NCBI RefSeq assembly: GCF_050231725.1
Contig: NZ_CP077172.1
Location: 1,240,001 to 1,304,000 of the forward strand
Length of the DNA: 64,000 bases
DNA from: Fusobacterium nucleatum_L
GTDB lineage: Bacteria > Fusobacteriota > Fusobacteriia > Fusobacteriales > Fusobacteriaceae
Direction: 5' to 3'
Shown here: one piece after another, positions 24,765 through 34,370 of the stretch
Numbering within the stretch: position 1 is the first letter of the stretch
How the letters are laid out: each line of letters begins with the position of its first letter
Notes under the pieces: generated by a model
What the model was told of the DNA's origin: nothing
Seen by the model: the letters and a program-made list of their open reading frames with translations, nothing else
Database searches by the model: none
Made by a program: the position numbers and the translations under genes

Positions 24765-27344
24765 TTGAGAGATTATGAATTTAGTGAAATTGAAAAGAAA
24801 TGGCAAGAAAAATGGGATAAAGATAATATATTTAAAACAGAAAATGAAGTAGAAGGCAAAGAAAATTACTATGTACTTTCAATGTTACCTTATCCTTCTG
24901 GGAAATTACATGTTGGGCATGCTAGAAACTATACAATAGGAGATGTAATTTCAAGATATAAAAGAATGAAGGGTTACAATGTGTTACAACCTATGGGTTG
25001 GGATTCGTTTGGTTTACCTGCTGAAAATGCAGCAATTCAAAATGGTACTCACCCAGCTATATGGACTAAGTCTAATATAGAAAATATGAGAAGACAATTA
25101 AAGTTAATGGGATTTTCTTATGATTGGGAAAGAGAAATAGCAAGTTATACACCAGAATACTATAAATGGAATCAATGGCTATTTAAAAGAATGTATGAAA
25201 AAGGATTAATCTACAAGAAAAAATCTTTAGTAAATTGGTGTCCTGATTGTCAAACAGTTTTAGCAAATGAACAAGTTGAAGATGGAATGTGTTGGCGTCA
25301 TTCAAAGACACATGTTATACAAAAAGAATTGGAACAATGGTTCTTTAAAATTACTGACTATGCAGATGAATTATTAGAAGGACATGAAGAAATAAAAGAT
25401 GGTTGGCCAGAAAAAGTTTTAACTATGCAAAAGAACTGGATAGGAAAATCTTTTGGTACAGAATTAACATTAAAAGTTGTTGAAACAGGAGAAGATTTAC
25501 CTATATTTACAACAAGAATAGATACTATTTATGGGGTTTCTTATGCAGTTGTTGCACCTGAACACCCAATAGTTGAAAAGATTTTAAAAGTTAATCCTTC
25601 AATTAAAGATAAAGTAACAGAAATGAAAAACACAGATATAATTGAAAGAGGAGCAGAAGGTAGAGAAAAAAATGGTATAGACAGTGGTTGGCATATTGAA
25701 AACCCTGTTAATAAAGAAATTGTACCATTGTGGATAGCAGACTATGTTCTTATGAATTATGGTACAGGGGCAGTTATGGGAGTTCCTGCACATGATGAAA
25801 GAGATTTTGTTTTTGCAGGTAAATATAATTTACCAGTTAAACAAGTTATAACTTCTAAAAAAGCTGATGAAAAAGCTGAACTTCCTTATATAGAAGAAGG
25901 AGTAATGATAAATTCGGGAGAATTTAATGGTTTATCTAGTAAAGATGCCTTAGTAAAAATAGCTGAATATGTAGAAGAAAAAGGTTATGGAAAAAGAACA
26001 TATAAGTATAGATTAAAAGACTGGGGAATTTCAAGACAAAGATATTGGGGAACTCCTATTCCAGCTTTATACTGTGAAAAATGTGGAGAAGTTTTAGAAA
26101 AAGATGAGAATTTACCAGTATTACTACCTAATGATATAGAGTTTTCTGGAAATGGAAACCCATTAGAAACTTCTAATAAGTTTAAAGAAGCAACTTGTCC
26201 TTGTTGTGGTGGAAAAGCTAGAAGAGATACTGATACTATGGATACATTTGTGGATTCTTCTTGGTATTTTTTAAGATATTGTGACCCTAAAAATTTAAAT
26301 CTACCTTTCAGTAAAGAAATTGTAGACAAATGGACACCAGTAGACCAATATATAGGTGGAGTGGAACATGCAGTAATGCACTTATTGTATGCAAGATTTT
26401 TCCATAAAGTTTTAAGAGATTTAGGTTTACTTTCATCAAATGAACCATTTAAAAGATTATTGACACAAGGAATGGTATTAGGACCATCATATTATTCTGA
26501 AAAAGAAAATAAATATTTACTTCCAAAAGATGTTGTTATAAAGGGAGATAAGGCTTATTCTCAATCAGGAGAAGAATTACAAGTAAAAGTTGAAAAGATG
26601 TCAAAATCTAAAAATAATGGTGTTGACCCAGAAGAAATGCTTGATAAATACGGAGCAGATACAACAAGATTATTTATTATGTTTGCTGCACCACCTGAAA
26701 AAGAATTAGAATGGAATGAAAATGGACTTGCAGGAGCATATAGATTTTTAACAAGAGTTTGGAGATTAGTTTTTGAAAATTCAGAACTTGTAAAAAATGC
26801 AAATGATGAAATTGATTACAATAAACTTTCAAAAGAAGATAAAACATTGTTAATTAAATTAAATCAAACTATTAAAAAAGTTACAGATGCTATTGAAAAT
26901 AACTACCATTTCAATACTGCAATAGCAGCTAATATGGAACTTATTAATGAAGTTCAAACTTATGTATCTTCTTCAATGAATTCAGAACAAGCTGCTAAGA
27001 TTTTAGGTTATACATTGAAGAAAATAATAGTTATGTTATCTCCATTTGTTCCTCATTTCTGTGATGAAATTTGGGAAGAATTAGGAGAAAGTGGATATTT
27101 ATTCAATGAAAAATGGCCTGAATATGATGAAAAAATGTTATCATCTGATGAAACTACTATTGCTGTTCAAGTAAATGGAAAAGTTAGAGGAAGTTTTGAA
27201 ATTGCAAAAGATAGTGAACAAGCCTTAGTTGAAAAGACTGCTTTGGAATTACCAAATGTAACTAAACATTTAGAAGGTATGAATGTTGTGAAAGTTATTG
27301 TAATACCTAATAGAATAGTTAATATTGTTGTAAAACCTCAATAG
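24765..27344 (+). CDS. leuS: Leucine--tRNA ligase
   Basis: An 859-residue class I aminoacyl-tRNA synthetase that charges tRNA-Leu. The HIGH motif appears in PYPSGKLHVGHARN, the KMSKS motif in VEKMSKSKNNGVDPEEM, and the editing domain carries the threonine-rich TTRIDTIYGVSY and the aspartate-containing GVPAHDERDF. The start is TTG at 24765, supported by the GAGGTGAG site at 24751-24758, 7 bases after the sigma factor stop. There is no T-box leader, so expression follows the operon promoter. Confidence 0.97.
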   Translation: MRDYEFSEIEKKWQEKWDKDNIFKTENEVEGKENYYVLSMLPYPSGKLHVGHARNYTIGDVISRYKRMKGYNVLQPMGWDSFGLPAENAAIQNGTHPAIWTKSNIENMRRQLKLMGFSYDWEREIASYTPEYYKWNQWLFKRMYEKGLIYKKKSLVNWCPDCQTVLANEQVEDGMCWRHSKTHVIQKELEQWFFKITDYADELLEGHEEIKDGWPEKVLTMQKNWIGKSFGTELTLKVVETGEDLPIFTTRIDTIYGVSYAVVAPEHPIVEKILKVNPSIKDKVTEMKNTDIIERGAEGREKNGIDSGWHIENPVNKEIVPLWIADYVLMNYGTGAVMGVPAHDERDFVFAGKYNLPVKQVITSKKADEKAELPYIEEGVMINSGEFNGLSSKDALVKIAEYVEEKGYGKRTYKYRLKDWGISRQRYWGTPIPALYCEKCGEVLEKDENLPVLLPNDIEFSGNGNPLETSNKFKEATCPCCGGKARRDTDTMDTFVDSSWYFLRYCDPKNLNLPFSKEIVDKWTPVDQYIGGVEHAVMHLLYARFFHKVLRDLGLLSSNEPFKRLLTQGMVLGPSYYSEKENKYLLPKDVVIKGDKAYSQSGEELQVKVEKMSKSKNNGVDPEEMLDKYGADTTRLFIMFAAPPEKELEWNENGLAGAYRFLTRVWRLVFENSELVKNANDEIDYNKLSKEDKTLLIKLNQTIKKVTDAIENNYHFNTAIAANMELINEVQTYVSSSMNSEQAAKILGYTLKKIIVMLSPFVPHFCDEIWEELGESGYLFNEKWPEYDEKMLSSDETTIAVQVNGKVRGSFEIAKDSEQALVEKTALELPNVTKHLEGMNVVKVIVIPNRIVNIVVKPQ

Positions 27345-27361
27345 TATTTTGGAGCTTAGTT

Positions 27362-27556
27362 ATGAATGGAAAATTAAAGGCTTTTTTTAAAGAAATATTA
27401 ATATTACTTTGCTGGGTACTTGGAATAAATTTATTTGCTTTTGTTGCCATAAAATTCAGATTTTTAAATTCTGAATATTCTATGGCAGGATGTACTTTTA
27501 TAGCTGTGGGGGCATATTTAGTGTATTTCTTTACTAAGTTAAAAGGGAAAAAATAA
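27362..27556 (+). CDS. Small membrane protein of unknown function
   Basis: A 64-residue protein with two hydrophobic helices (about residues 10-31 and 41-57) separated by a short polar turn (FRFLNSEYS), and a basic tail (KLKGKK). It begins 17 bases after leuS behind GGAGC and ends just before a bidirectional terminator, so it is the last gene of the murA operon. I do not recognise the family. Confidence 0.7.
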   Translation: MNGKLKAFFKEILILLCWVLGINLFAFVAIKFRFLNSEYSMAGCTFIAVGAYLVYFFTKLKGKK

Positions 27557-27561
27557 GTTAA

Positions 27562-27600
27562 AAGGGAATGTTACTTTTGTAGCACTCCCTTAATTTTTTA
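27562..27600. terminator. Bidirectional terminator between the leuS operon and the MORN2 cluster
   Basis: A 13-bp stem with one mismatch and one G-U pair (27562-27574 with 27579-27591) is followed by a T-rich run on the plus strand; the convergent MORN2 gene ends at its edge. Confidence 0.8.
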
Positions 27601-29118
27601 TTGTTTTACATTATTTTTATAAATATCTGTTTTGATTAGATTTCCATTTTTATCATAGAAAAAATGTTCTCCTTCTTCTTTATCATTTATAAAGTGAGCT
27701 TTTTCTTTTATATTTCCATTTGGGTAATATTCAATTGAATCTCCATTTAACATTTTATTTATAGTAGAAATTTTTCTAAAAAGTTTTTCATCTGGATAAT
27801 ATTCAAAATACTCTATTACAGGTTTTCCATCAGAGAAAAAGCTATTAGACATAATATTTCCATTTCTAGCATAAATTTGTTCTTTTATTATTGTTTTATC
27901 TTTAGCTAGAATTTTTTGTTTAACATTCCCATTTGGATAAAAAGTTGAATATTCCATTTCATCTCCATTTAATATTCTTCTTTCTTTTAAAGTACCATTC
28001 AGTGTACAAATATCTTGTTTAACAAGTTCTCCATTTTTAAAAGTATTTTTCAATATCTCATTTTCTTTATAAACATCTTCTTCAAGTTTAATATCATCTT
28101 TAAAGATAGTTCTTCCATTTAACTTTCCATTTTCGTCATAAGATTTTGCTTCACCATTCATTTTATCATTTTTATAATTAACTTCTTCTTTAATATTCCC
28201 ATTTTCATAGTATCTAATAACTAAACCCTCAACTAGATTATTTTTATAAGGAAAAATTGATTGAATATTTCCTTCTTCATAATATCTTATACTATTCCCA
28301 TTAAGAACTCCTTTTTTGTCATACATACGATATATTTTTAAAAGTTTATTCGGGAAATCTACTCTTCCTATAGAGTAAGAAGTATCCAAATCATAATTGA
28401 CATAACTTATTGGAGAGAAACTAGCATTATCTTTCATAGCTTTAACTAAAGTAGATTTTATAATTTTACCATCTTTATAGATTATAGAACCTGCACTCTT
28501 TCCATTTTTAAGAAAGGTCTTAAATTCCCCATTTCTCATACCTTTCTTATATGAACCTTGTATTTTTATTTGTCCATTTTTATAGTATTCTGTGTATTTT
28601 CCATTTGTAAGAATATCTAAGTTTTCTGTTAATTTCCCTTCTTTGATATATGCTAATTTTTTATCACTATAATAACCTTTTTGTATACATTTCCCATCAA
28701 TGCAGTTTACATCTATAGCAAGATTTAAATTCTCATCATAATATCTATAGAAACGAGAATTTTCATCATTAATGGAAAAAATTATGGTTAATAAGTTTCC
28801 TTCTTCATCAAATATTTTGGCAACAGTGGTATTGTGTATTGTTTCTATTGTTTTTAAAGCTTCGGTAACTATACCATCTTCCAAACGAAATACAAATTCT
28901 CCATCACTAAAGATACTTTCTTTAATACCTTCTATTCTCTCTAATTTATTTTTCCTTTTTAAATATTCTTTTTTATAATCATTTTTTAATTCTTCTTGAA
29001 CTATTTTATCAGCTTTATTTCTAATATTTTGAAGTTCTGCTTCAGTTTTTAAAGGTTTTGCATTTAATATTGAAAATATAAAAAATAAAAAAATTAAAAT
29101 AAAAAAATTTCTTCTCAT
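27598..29118 (-). CDS. MORN2/YwqK-type repeat protein, paralogue 4 of a tandem array
   Basis: A 506-residue exported protein: signal peptide (1-20, cut near LNA), a charged N-terminal helix (LKTEAELQNIRNKADKIVQEEL), then about 15 MORN2-type repeats of 22-24 residues (pattern GxxxxYYxNGxIKExxxYKNxxxxG). The final repeat ends FYDKNGNLIKTDIYKN, almost identical in all four paralogues. Databases often label such proteins YwqK-family antitoxins; nothing here supports a toxin-antitoxin role. Comparative genomics has linked expansion of secreted MORN2 proteins to actively invasive Fusobacterium species. It is the last gene of the array. Confidence 0.85.
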   Translation of the reverse strand: MRRNFFILIFLFFIFSILNAKPLKTEAELQNIRNKADKIVQEELKNDYKKEYLKRKNKLERIEGIKESIFSDGEFVFRLEDGIVTEALKTIETIHNTTVAKIFDEEGNLLTIIFSINDENSRFYRYYDENLNLAIDVNCIDGKCIQKGYYSDKKLAYIKEGKLTENLDILTNGKYTEYYKNGQIKIQGSYKKGMRNGEFKTFLKNGKSAGSIIYKDGKIIKSTLVKAMKDNASFSPISYVNYDLDTSYSIGRVDFPNKLLKIYRMYDKKGVLNGNSIRYYEEGNIQSIFPYKNNLVEGLVIRYYENGNIKEEVNYKNDKMNGEAKSYDENGKLNGRTIFKDDIKLEEDVYKENEILKNTFKNGELVKQDICTLNGTLKERRILNGDEMEYSTFYPNGNVKQKILAKDKTIIKEQIYARNGNIMSNSFFSDGKPVIEYFEYYPDEKLFRKISTINKMLNGDSIEYYPNGNIKEKAHFINDKEEGEHFFYDKNGNLIKTDIYKNNVKQ

Positions 29119-29137
29119 ACTCAGTTCCCCTTTAAAA

Positions 29138-30508
29138 TTATTGCTTTATACCATTTTTATAAATATCTGTTTTAATTAAATTTCCTTTTTCATCATAGAA
29201 AAAATGTTCTTTTTCTTGTTTATCATTTATAAAGTAGGCTTTTTCCTTTATAATTCCACTTTCATAATATTCAATAACTTCTCCTTCAGCTTTTCCATTG
29301 ATAAATTTTTCTGTTTGACGAAGTTTACCACTAGGAAAATAGATAAACAAATCCCCTTCTCTCTTACCATTTTTAAAAGTAGATTTTTGTTTTATATTTC
29401 CATTTTCATGATAAAATATGCTTTCCCCTTCTTTTTTACCATCCTTAAAAAAATCTTTCACTTCAAGTTTTCCACTAGGGTAATATGCAAAAGCTTCTCC
29501 ATCAAGTTCCCCATTTTTCATAAAGTATTTTTCTTCAAGTTTTCCATTTTCATAATAAGAAAAACCTTCTCCATTTTCTTTTCCATTTACATATGTATAT
29601 TTCTCTTCCATATTTCCATTTGGATAATATGAAATATATGTTCCCTCAGCAAGAGAATTTTTGAAAGGAGTTATTGCTTTTATTTCTCCTTCTTCGTAGT
29701 ATTCTCTTTTTTCTCCATTAAAAAGACCATCTTTTTTAAAAATTAAGTATTCTTTTAAAAGCTTATTTTTAAATTCTTCAGTAATTATTTCATATAAATT
29801 TAAATCATAGCTTTTATCAGTTACTAAAGAAAAACTAGCATTATCTTTCATACTATTAACTAGAGTAGATTTTATTATTTTTCCATCTTTATAGAAAACA
29901 GAACCAGCACTTTTACCATTTCTAAGAAAGGCTTTAAACTCTCCATCTCTTTTACCTTCTTTATTATTTCCTTGTACTTTTACTTGTCCATTTTTATAGT
30001 ATTCAATGTATTTACCATTTGGAATAGGATTTTGCCCTATTATGATTTTTAATTCTTGTATATATGCCAATTTTCCATCACTATAATAGCCTCTATCTGT
30101 ATTTTTTCCATCAATAGCATAACTATATATAAACAGATTTCCATTGCTATCATACTTTCTGTATAAGGCATAAAGATCCTTTTCTGTTTCCTTAGTAAGA
30201 GAAGAAATCATATACAATTTCCCCTCACTATTGAAATATTGAGTGATTTCAGTCTCTGGTTTTATGCCTTGAATGTTTCTTGTAATAAGAACAGTTCTAT
30301 CGTCTTCAATTTCAAATGTATATTCCCTATCAGCTGTTCCTTTTCGTTTGCTCATTTCTTCTCTATAGTCTTTTTTTAATTCTTCTTTTATTAGTTGATC
30401 CATTTTACTAAAAAAGTTATTTAATTCTTTTTCAGTTTTAAATGGATTAGCATTAGCAATAGAAAATATAGATAACATTAAAATTAAGATAATAAAAAAT
30501 TTTTTCAT
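29138..30508 (-). CDS. MORN2/YwqK-type repeat protein, paralogue 3
   Basis: 456 residues from the ATG at 30508, which has a proper AAGGAG site and a signal peptide (FSIANA) right after it; an in-frame ATG farther upstream at 30550 would add 14 residues overlapping the neighbouring gene and is less likely. After the N-terminal helix come about 12 MORN2 repeats, with an especially regular block of alternating YYxNGKLEEKxFxKNGE units in the middle. It shares its first 40 residues, the segment GSVFYKDGKIIKSTL and the C-terminal 45 residues with the other paralogues. Confidence 0.85.
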   Translation of the reverse strand: MKKFFIILILMLSIFSIANANPFKTEKELNNFFSKMDQLIKEELKKDYREEMSKRKGTADREYTFEIEDDRTVLITRNIQGIKPETEITQYFNSEGKLYMISSLTKETEKDLYALYRKYDSNGNLFIYSYAIDGKNTDRGYYSDGKLAYIQELKIIIGQNPIPNGKYIEYYKNGQVKVQGNNKEGKRDGEFKAFLRNGKSAGSVFYKDGKIIKSTLVNSMKDNASFSLVTDKSYDLNLYEIITEEFKNKLLKEYLIFKKDGLFNGEKREYYEEGEIKAITPFKNSLAEGTYISYYPNGNMEEKYTYVNGKENGEGFSYYENGKLEEKYFMKNGELDGEAFAYYPSGKLEVKDFFKDGKKEGESIFYHENGNIKQKSTFKNGKREGDLFIYFPSGKLRQTEKFINGKAEGEVIEYYESGIIKEKAYFINDKQEKEHFFYDEKGNLIKTDIYKNGIKQ

Positions 30509-30533
30509 AAAAATTTTCTCCTTGTCTCCCAAA

Positions 30534-31841
30534 TTATTGTCTGATACCATTTTTATAGATTTCAGTTTTAGTTAAACTTCCATTTTTATCATAGAATAAA
30601 CTTTTACCTTCTTCTTTATCATTGATATAAAATCTTTTTTCTTTTATTTTTCCGTTTTCATAATATTCTATTAATTCTCCCTCTCTTTTTCCATTTACAT
30701 AATTAACTGTTTGGGCAATTTTACCACTAGGGAAATACCAAAGTACTTGTCCTTCAATTTTATCATCTTTATAGAAAGCTTTTTGTCTTATACTTCCTTC
30801 TTCATAGTACCAAATATATTCTCCTTGCCCTAAACCATTTTTATATGAACCTTTTTGTGCTAATTGTCCACTTTCATAATATTGTCTAAATATACCATCA
30901 TATATTCCTTGTTGATTATATGGAACAACTCTCATAACTCTACCATTAGGATAGTTATCTATTCCTAACATATGATAACCACCATGTTCTTCCATTGTTT
31001 TTCTAAGCTCTTTTGCTTTTTCATCTTTAATATTCATTTGAGCTTCCATTTTATCAGGGAAATTAAAAAATACATCTTCTTTCATATAAGGTGTAAGAGT
31101 TGATTTTATCTCTTTTCCATCTTTATAGAACATTGAACCAGCACTTTTAGAGTTCATTAAATATGTTTTAAATTCTCCCTCTCTTAGCCCATTTTTATAT
31201 GTTCCTTTAAGTTTTAACTTACCATTTGGGTAATATTCTATGTATTCTCCATCAACTACACCATTTTTATAATTTTTAATACTTGAAATTTTACCATTTT
31301 CATAATATATTTTTTCTGTACCATTTTCTTTATCATTAGAAAAATGACTTTCCATTAAAAGGTTGCCGGTTTCATAATATTCTTTATACATTCCTTCCAT
31401 TTTTCCAGCATAAAATTGTCCACTATATAAAGGAGTTCCATTTTCTCTAAAATATTTAACAGTACCATAATAAGCAGGATCTCCTGCACTTAAACATACT
31501 ATTCTACTTTTTTTACCATTTTCATATAGTCTACTTAAAGTTCTAAATTTTCCATTAAGAATCTCCTTTTTAAAGACCATTTCTAATTTTCCATTTTTTA
31601 AAATAAAAAGGTATTCATCATCTTCTAAATTCTTTTCTGTAGCATCATCACTTACTTTTTCTTTTAAATTAGCTTTTCTTTGTTCAAAAAGTTTCACATA
31701 ATCTTTTTTTAATTCCTTTTCAACTTCTTTATCAATCTTAGCATAAAAATCCTGAAGTTCTTTTTCATTTTTTAATGGATGAGCATTGGTAATAGAAAAT
31801 ACAGATAATATTAAAATTAAAATAATAAAAATTTTTTTCAT
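30534..31841 (-). CDS. MORN2/YwqK-type repeat protein, paralogue 2
   Basis: A 435-residue exported protein with signal peptide (MKKIFIILILILSVFSITNA), a charged helical region with an insert between residues 50 and 80, and about 13 MORN2 repeats (for example GEYIEYYPNGKLKLKGTYKN). The paralogue-specific middle (about residues 250-300) lacks clear repeats and carries a Met/Lys-rich segment. It begins 25 bases after the preceding paralogue behind AAGGAGAG. The function is unknown; outer-membrane or extracellular location is inferred from the signal peptide. Confidence 0.85.
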   Translation of the reverse strand: MKKIFIILILILSVFSITNAHPLKNEKELQDFYAKIDKEVEKELKKDYVKLFEQRKANLKEKVSDDATEKNLEDDEYLFILKNGKLEMVFKKEILNGKFRTLSRLYENGKKSRIVCLSAGDPAYYGTVKYFRENGTPLYSGQFYAGKMEGMYKEYYETGNLLMESHFSNDKENGTEKIYYENGKISSIKNYKNGVVDGEYIEYYPNGKLKLKGTYKNGLREGEFKTYLMNSKSAGSMFYKDGKEIKSTLTPYMKEDVFFNFPDKMEAQMNIKDEKAKELRKTMEEHGGYHMLGIDNYPNGRVMRVVPYNQQGIYDGIFRQYYESGQLAQKGSYKNGLGQGEYIWYYEEGSIRQKAFYKDDKIEGQVLWYFPSGKIAQTVNYVNGKREGELIEYYENGKIKEKRFYINDKEEGKSLFYDKNGSLTKTEIYKNGIRQ

Positions 31842-31866
31842 AGAAATTCTCTCCTTGTTCCCGAAA

Positions 31867-33207
31867 TTATTGCTTTATATCATTTTTATAGATATCAGTT
31901 TTTATTAAATTTCCATTTTCATCATAGAAAAAATGTTCTTTTTCTTGTTTGTCATTTATGAAGTAAGCTTTTTCTTTGACAATACCGTTTTCAAAGTATT
32001 CGACAAGTTCTCCTTCAGCTTTTCCATCAATAAAACTTCTTTTTTGTAAAAGCTTTCCACTTGGATAATATAAAAACATATCTCCGTCAATTTTATTATT
32101 TTTATAGTTAGCCTTCATTTGTATCATACCTTCAAGAGTTTCTAAACTTTTACCTTCTTTTTTCCCATCTATATAATTTGTTTCGCCTATGATTTTACCA
32201 TTTTCTAAATAAGAAAGAGATTTACCCTGTCTAATTCCATTCTCATAAGTTATTTTATATGAAATGTTACCATCTTCATAAAATTCTATATAGTCTCCAT
32301 GAAGTTCACCATTTACATTATAAGGCATATAAATCTTAGGTTTTCCACTAGGATATACATCAGTAGTTGCTCCTACAATATCACGGGTAGTACTTCTAAG
32401 AAATAAAGCCATATCTGCAAATTCAAAACTTGTGCTTAAATTCTCTTTATCTTCCTTACTTAAAGTATTTTTTATAATTTCTTTATTTTTATAAAAAACT
32501 GAACCAAGATATTTATTATCTTCAGAATAAAATTTAAATTCTCCATCTCTTAATCCATCTTTGTAATTTCCTTTTACTTTTATTTGCCCATTTCTATAAT
32601 ATTCAGTAAATTCTCCATTTCCAAAATTATTCTTATAGTTCTTTACATGAAGTATCTTTCCATTATTATAATAATCTATTGTCTTTCCATCTCTTAAATC
32701 ATCAAAATAGTGGACTTCATTTGATAACTTTCCATTTTCAAAATAAATCTTTCTTAAACCTTCTTTTTTTCCTTTGTAATAAGGAATTTCTTCATGTTTT
32801 TTTCCACTTTTATAGTAAGTTCTAACAATTCCTGTTACAAAATTATCATCATCTAAATAGACTTCTTTTAAATTTCCATTGGGATAGTAAATTCTAGCTA
32901 TCATTGAAGGTCCATCTAGTACAGCTCTTTTCATTACTGACATAATTTTTCCATTTTTGTCAAAACCAAATAAATAACTGTTATCTCCCAATACTTTATC
33001 TGCACCAAATACATCTAAATATAGGGATTTTAAACTATTTTTTCTATCTTTTAAAATTTTCTCAGGAGAGTTTTTTAACTCTTCATTAATTTTTTTATCT
33101 ATTTCAGCATAGTAGTCATAAAGTTCTTTTTCACTCTTAAATGGGTGAGCATTTGCAATAGAAAATACAGATACTATTAAAATTAAACTAATAAAAATTC
33201 TTTTCAT
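31867..33207 (-). CDS. MORN2/YwqK-type repeat protein, paralogue 1 (first of the array)
   Basis: A 446-residue exported protein with signal peptide (ending FSIANA), N-terminal helix (FKSEKELYDYYAEIDKKINEEL) and about 13 MORN2 repeats such as GEFTEYYRNGQIKVKGNYKD. It is the most promoter-proximal of the four tandem genes and starts only 28 bases after the metA stop on the same strand with no terminator between, so the array may be transcribed from the metA promoter. Its C-terminus FFYDENGNLIKTDIYKN is shared with the other three. Confidence 0.85.
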   Translation of the reverse strand: MKRIFISLILIVSVFSIANAHPFKSEKELYDYYAEIDKKINEELKNSPEKILKDRKNSLKSLYLDVFGADKVLGDNSYLFGFDKNGKIMSVMKRAVLDGPSMIARIYYPNGNLKEVYLDDDNFVTGIVRTYYKSGKKHEEIPYYKGKKEGLRKIYFENGKLSNEVHYFDDLRDGKTIDYYNNGKILHVKNYKNNFGNGEFTEYYRNGQIKVKGNYKDGLRDGEFKFYSEDNKYLGSVFYKNKEIIKNTLSKEDKENLSTSFEFADMALFLRSTTRDIVGATTDVYPSGKPKIYMPYNVNGELHGDYIEFYEDGNISYKITYENGIRQGKSLSYLENGKIIGETNYIDGKKEGKSLETLEGMIQMKANYKNNKIDGDMFLYYPSGKLLQKRSFIDGKAEGELVEYFENGIVKEKAYFINDKQEKEHFFYDENGNLIKTDIYKNDIKQ

Positions 33208-33235
33208 AGAATATCCCCTTTTTATAGATTAAAAA

Positions 33236-34150
33236 TTATTTATCAAGTTCTTTTAAATCATAAGGTGTTAGTTGATAAACAGCATTTAACCAATTATGAT
33301 AAAATAAATGTGCTGTTGTTTTCCAAGTTTGTAAAGGTGTCTTAGTATCATCATTATTTGGGAAATAATTTATAGGAATTTTTATTTCTAAACCTTTATC
33401 CTTATCTCTTTTATATTCTCCCAATAAAGTTTCTCTATCATATTCTAAATGTCCTGTGATAAAAATATTTCTTAAGTCTTCTGTACTGATAAGTAAAGAA
33501 CCAACTTCAGATTTTGCTAAAATTTCAAGTTCTCTTATAGAAGCTAATTTATTTTCATCTATATGAGTATGTCTTGAATGAGGAGCTAAGAAAATATCAC
33601 TGAAACCTCTTATTAAAGGATTATTTGAAATAGAAGTTTCATGCTCAAAAACTCCAAAAACTTTTTCAGCTTGAATAGTTTTAGCAATCTCATAGTCATT
33701 ATATAAACGAGCTTGTGCAGCCCAACAGATATGTAAGCAGGAAAAAATATGAGTTTTACTCCATTCAAAAATTTCTTGCAATTCTTTCCAATAATCTACT
33801 TCTTTAAAGTCCATATGTTCAACAGGAGCACCTGTGATTATTAAAGCATCATAATAGTTAATTTTGACATCATCAAAAAATTGGTAAAATTTTTCTATAT
33901 GACTCAAATTTGTATTTTTTGATTCATGATTTTTTACCATAAGAAATTCAACATTGATTTGCAAAGGAGAATTTCCTATAAGACGAAGTAATTGAGTTTC
34001 AGTTTCCTCTTTTTTGGGCATTAAATTTAATATTAAAATATCTAATGGACGGATATCCTGTGTATTAGCACGTTTTTCTTCCATAAAGATAATTCCCTCT
34101 TCTGTTAATTGATTTTTAGCTGGTATGTCGTTTGCAACACGAATTGGCAT
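33236..34150 (-). CDS. metA: Homoserine O-acyltransferase, predicted acetyl-CoA specific
   Basis: A 304-residue MetA-family enzyme that activates homoserine for methionine synthesis. The catalytic cysteine is residue 142 (HICWAAQ), and His234 and Glu236 (ITGHLEYDRE) complete the active site. Residue 111 is glutamate (GAPVEHMDF), whereas E. coli MetA has glycine there; work on Bacillus MetA showed that Glu111 selects acetyl-CoA and Gly succinyl-CoA. I therefore predict homoserine O-acetyltransferase despite the succinyltransferase name often given. A GAAAGGAG site precedes the ATG. No SAM riboswitch is visible upstream. Confidence 0.95.
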   Translation of the reverse strand: MPIRVANDIPAKNQLTEEGIIFMEEKRANTQDIRPLDILILNLMPKKEETETQLLRLIGNSPLQINVEFLMVKNHESKNTNLSHIEKFYQFFDDVKINYYDALIITGAPVEHMDFKEVDYWKELQEIFEWSKTHIFSCLHICWAAQARLYNDYEIAKTIQAEKVFGVFEHETSISNNPLIRGFSDIFLAPHSRHTHIDENKLASIRELEILAKSEVGSLLISTEDLRNIFITGHLEYDRETLLGEYKRDKDKGLEIKIPINYFPNNDDTKTPLQTWKTTAHLFYHNWLNAVYQLTPYDLKELDK

Positions 34151-34182
34151 TTTATTGCTCCTTTCAAAAATATTTATATAAC

Positions 34183-34211
34183 ATTATAATTTATTTTAAA
34201 TGAAAAGTAAA
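34183..34211 (-). promoter_or_regulatory. Predicted promoter of metA
   Basis: On the minus strand a perfect TATAAT (34188-34183) lies 17 bp from a weak -35 TTTACT (34211-34206), 32 bp upstream of the metA start codon. Confidence 0.5.
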
Positions 34212-34310
34212 ATGACAAATAAAGGTATTGAAGAAATTTTTAAATATTTAAAAGTATATAGCAAAAATAAAGAAATCAGTAATTTATATGTGATAAAATT
34301 ATTAGATAAA

Positions 34311-34344
34311 CAAAAAGGAAAAGCAATTTAGCCTTTCCTTTTCA
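34311..34344 (-). terminator. Terminator of the riboflavin operon
   Basis: Downstream of ribBA on the minus strand, AAAAGGAAAGGC pairs with GCTTTTCCTTTT around a 6-nt loop with one mismatch and ends in a T-rich tail. Confidence 0.75.
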
Positions 34345-34370
34345 ACATTTTGAGGTAAATTTTGTATATT

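Noticed and set aside
29204..29632. Plus-strand open frame of 142 codons, Phe- and Ile-rich
   Set aside because: Antisense to the MORN2 repeats; periodicity simply reflects the repeats on the other strand.
27598..33207. Toxin-antitoxin interpretation of the YwqK-like genes
   Set aside because: All four have signal peptides and MORN2 repeats; no partner toxin gene is present.
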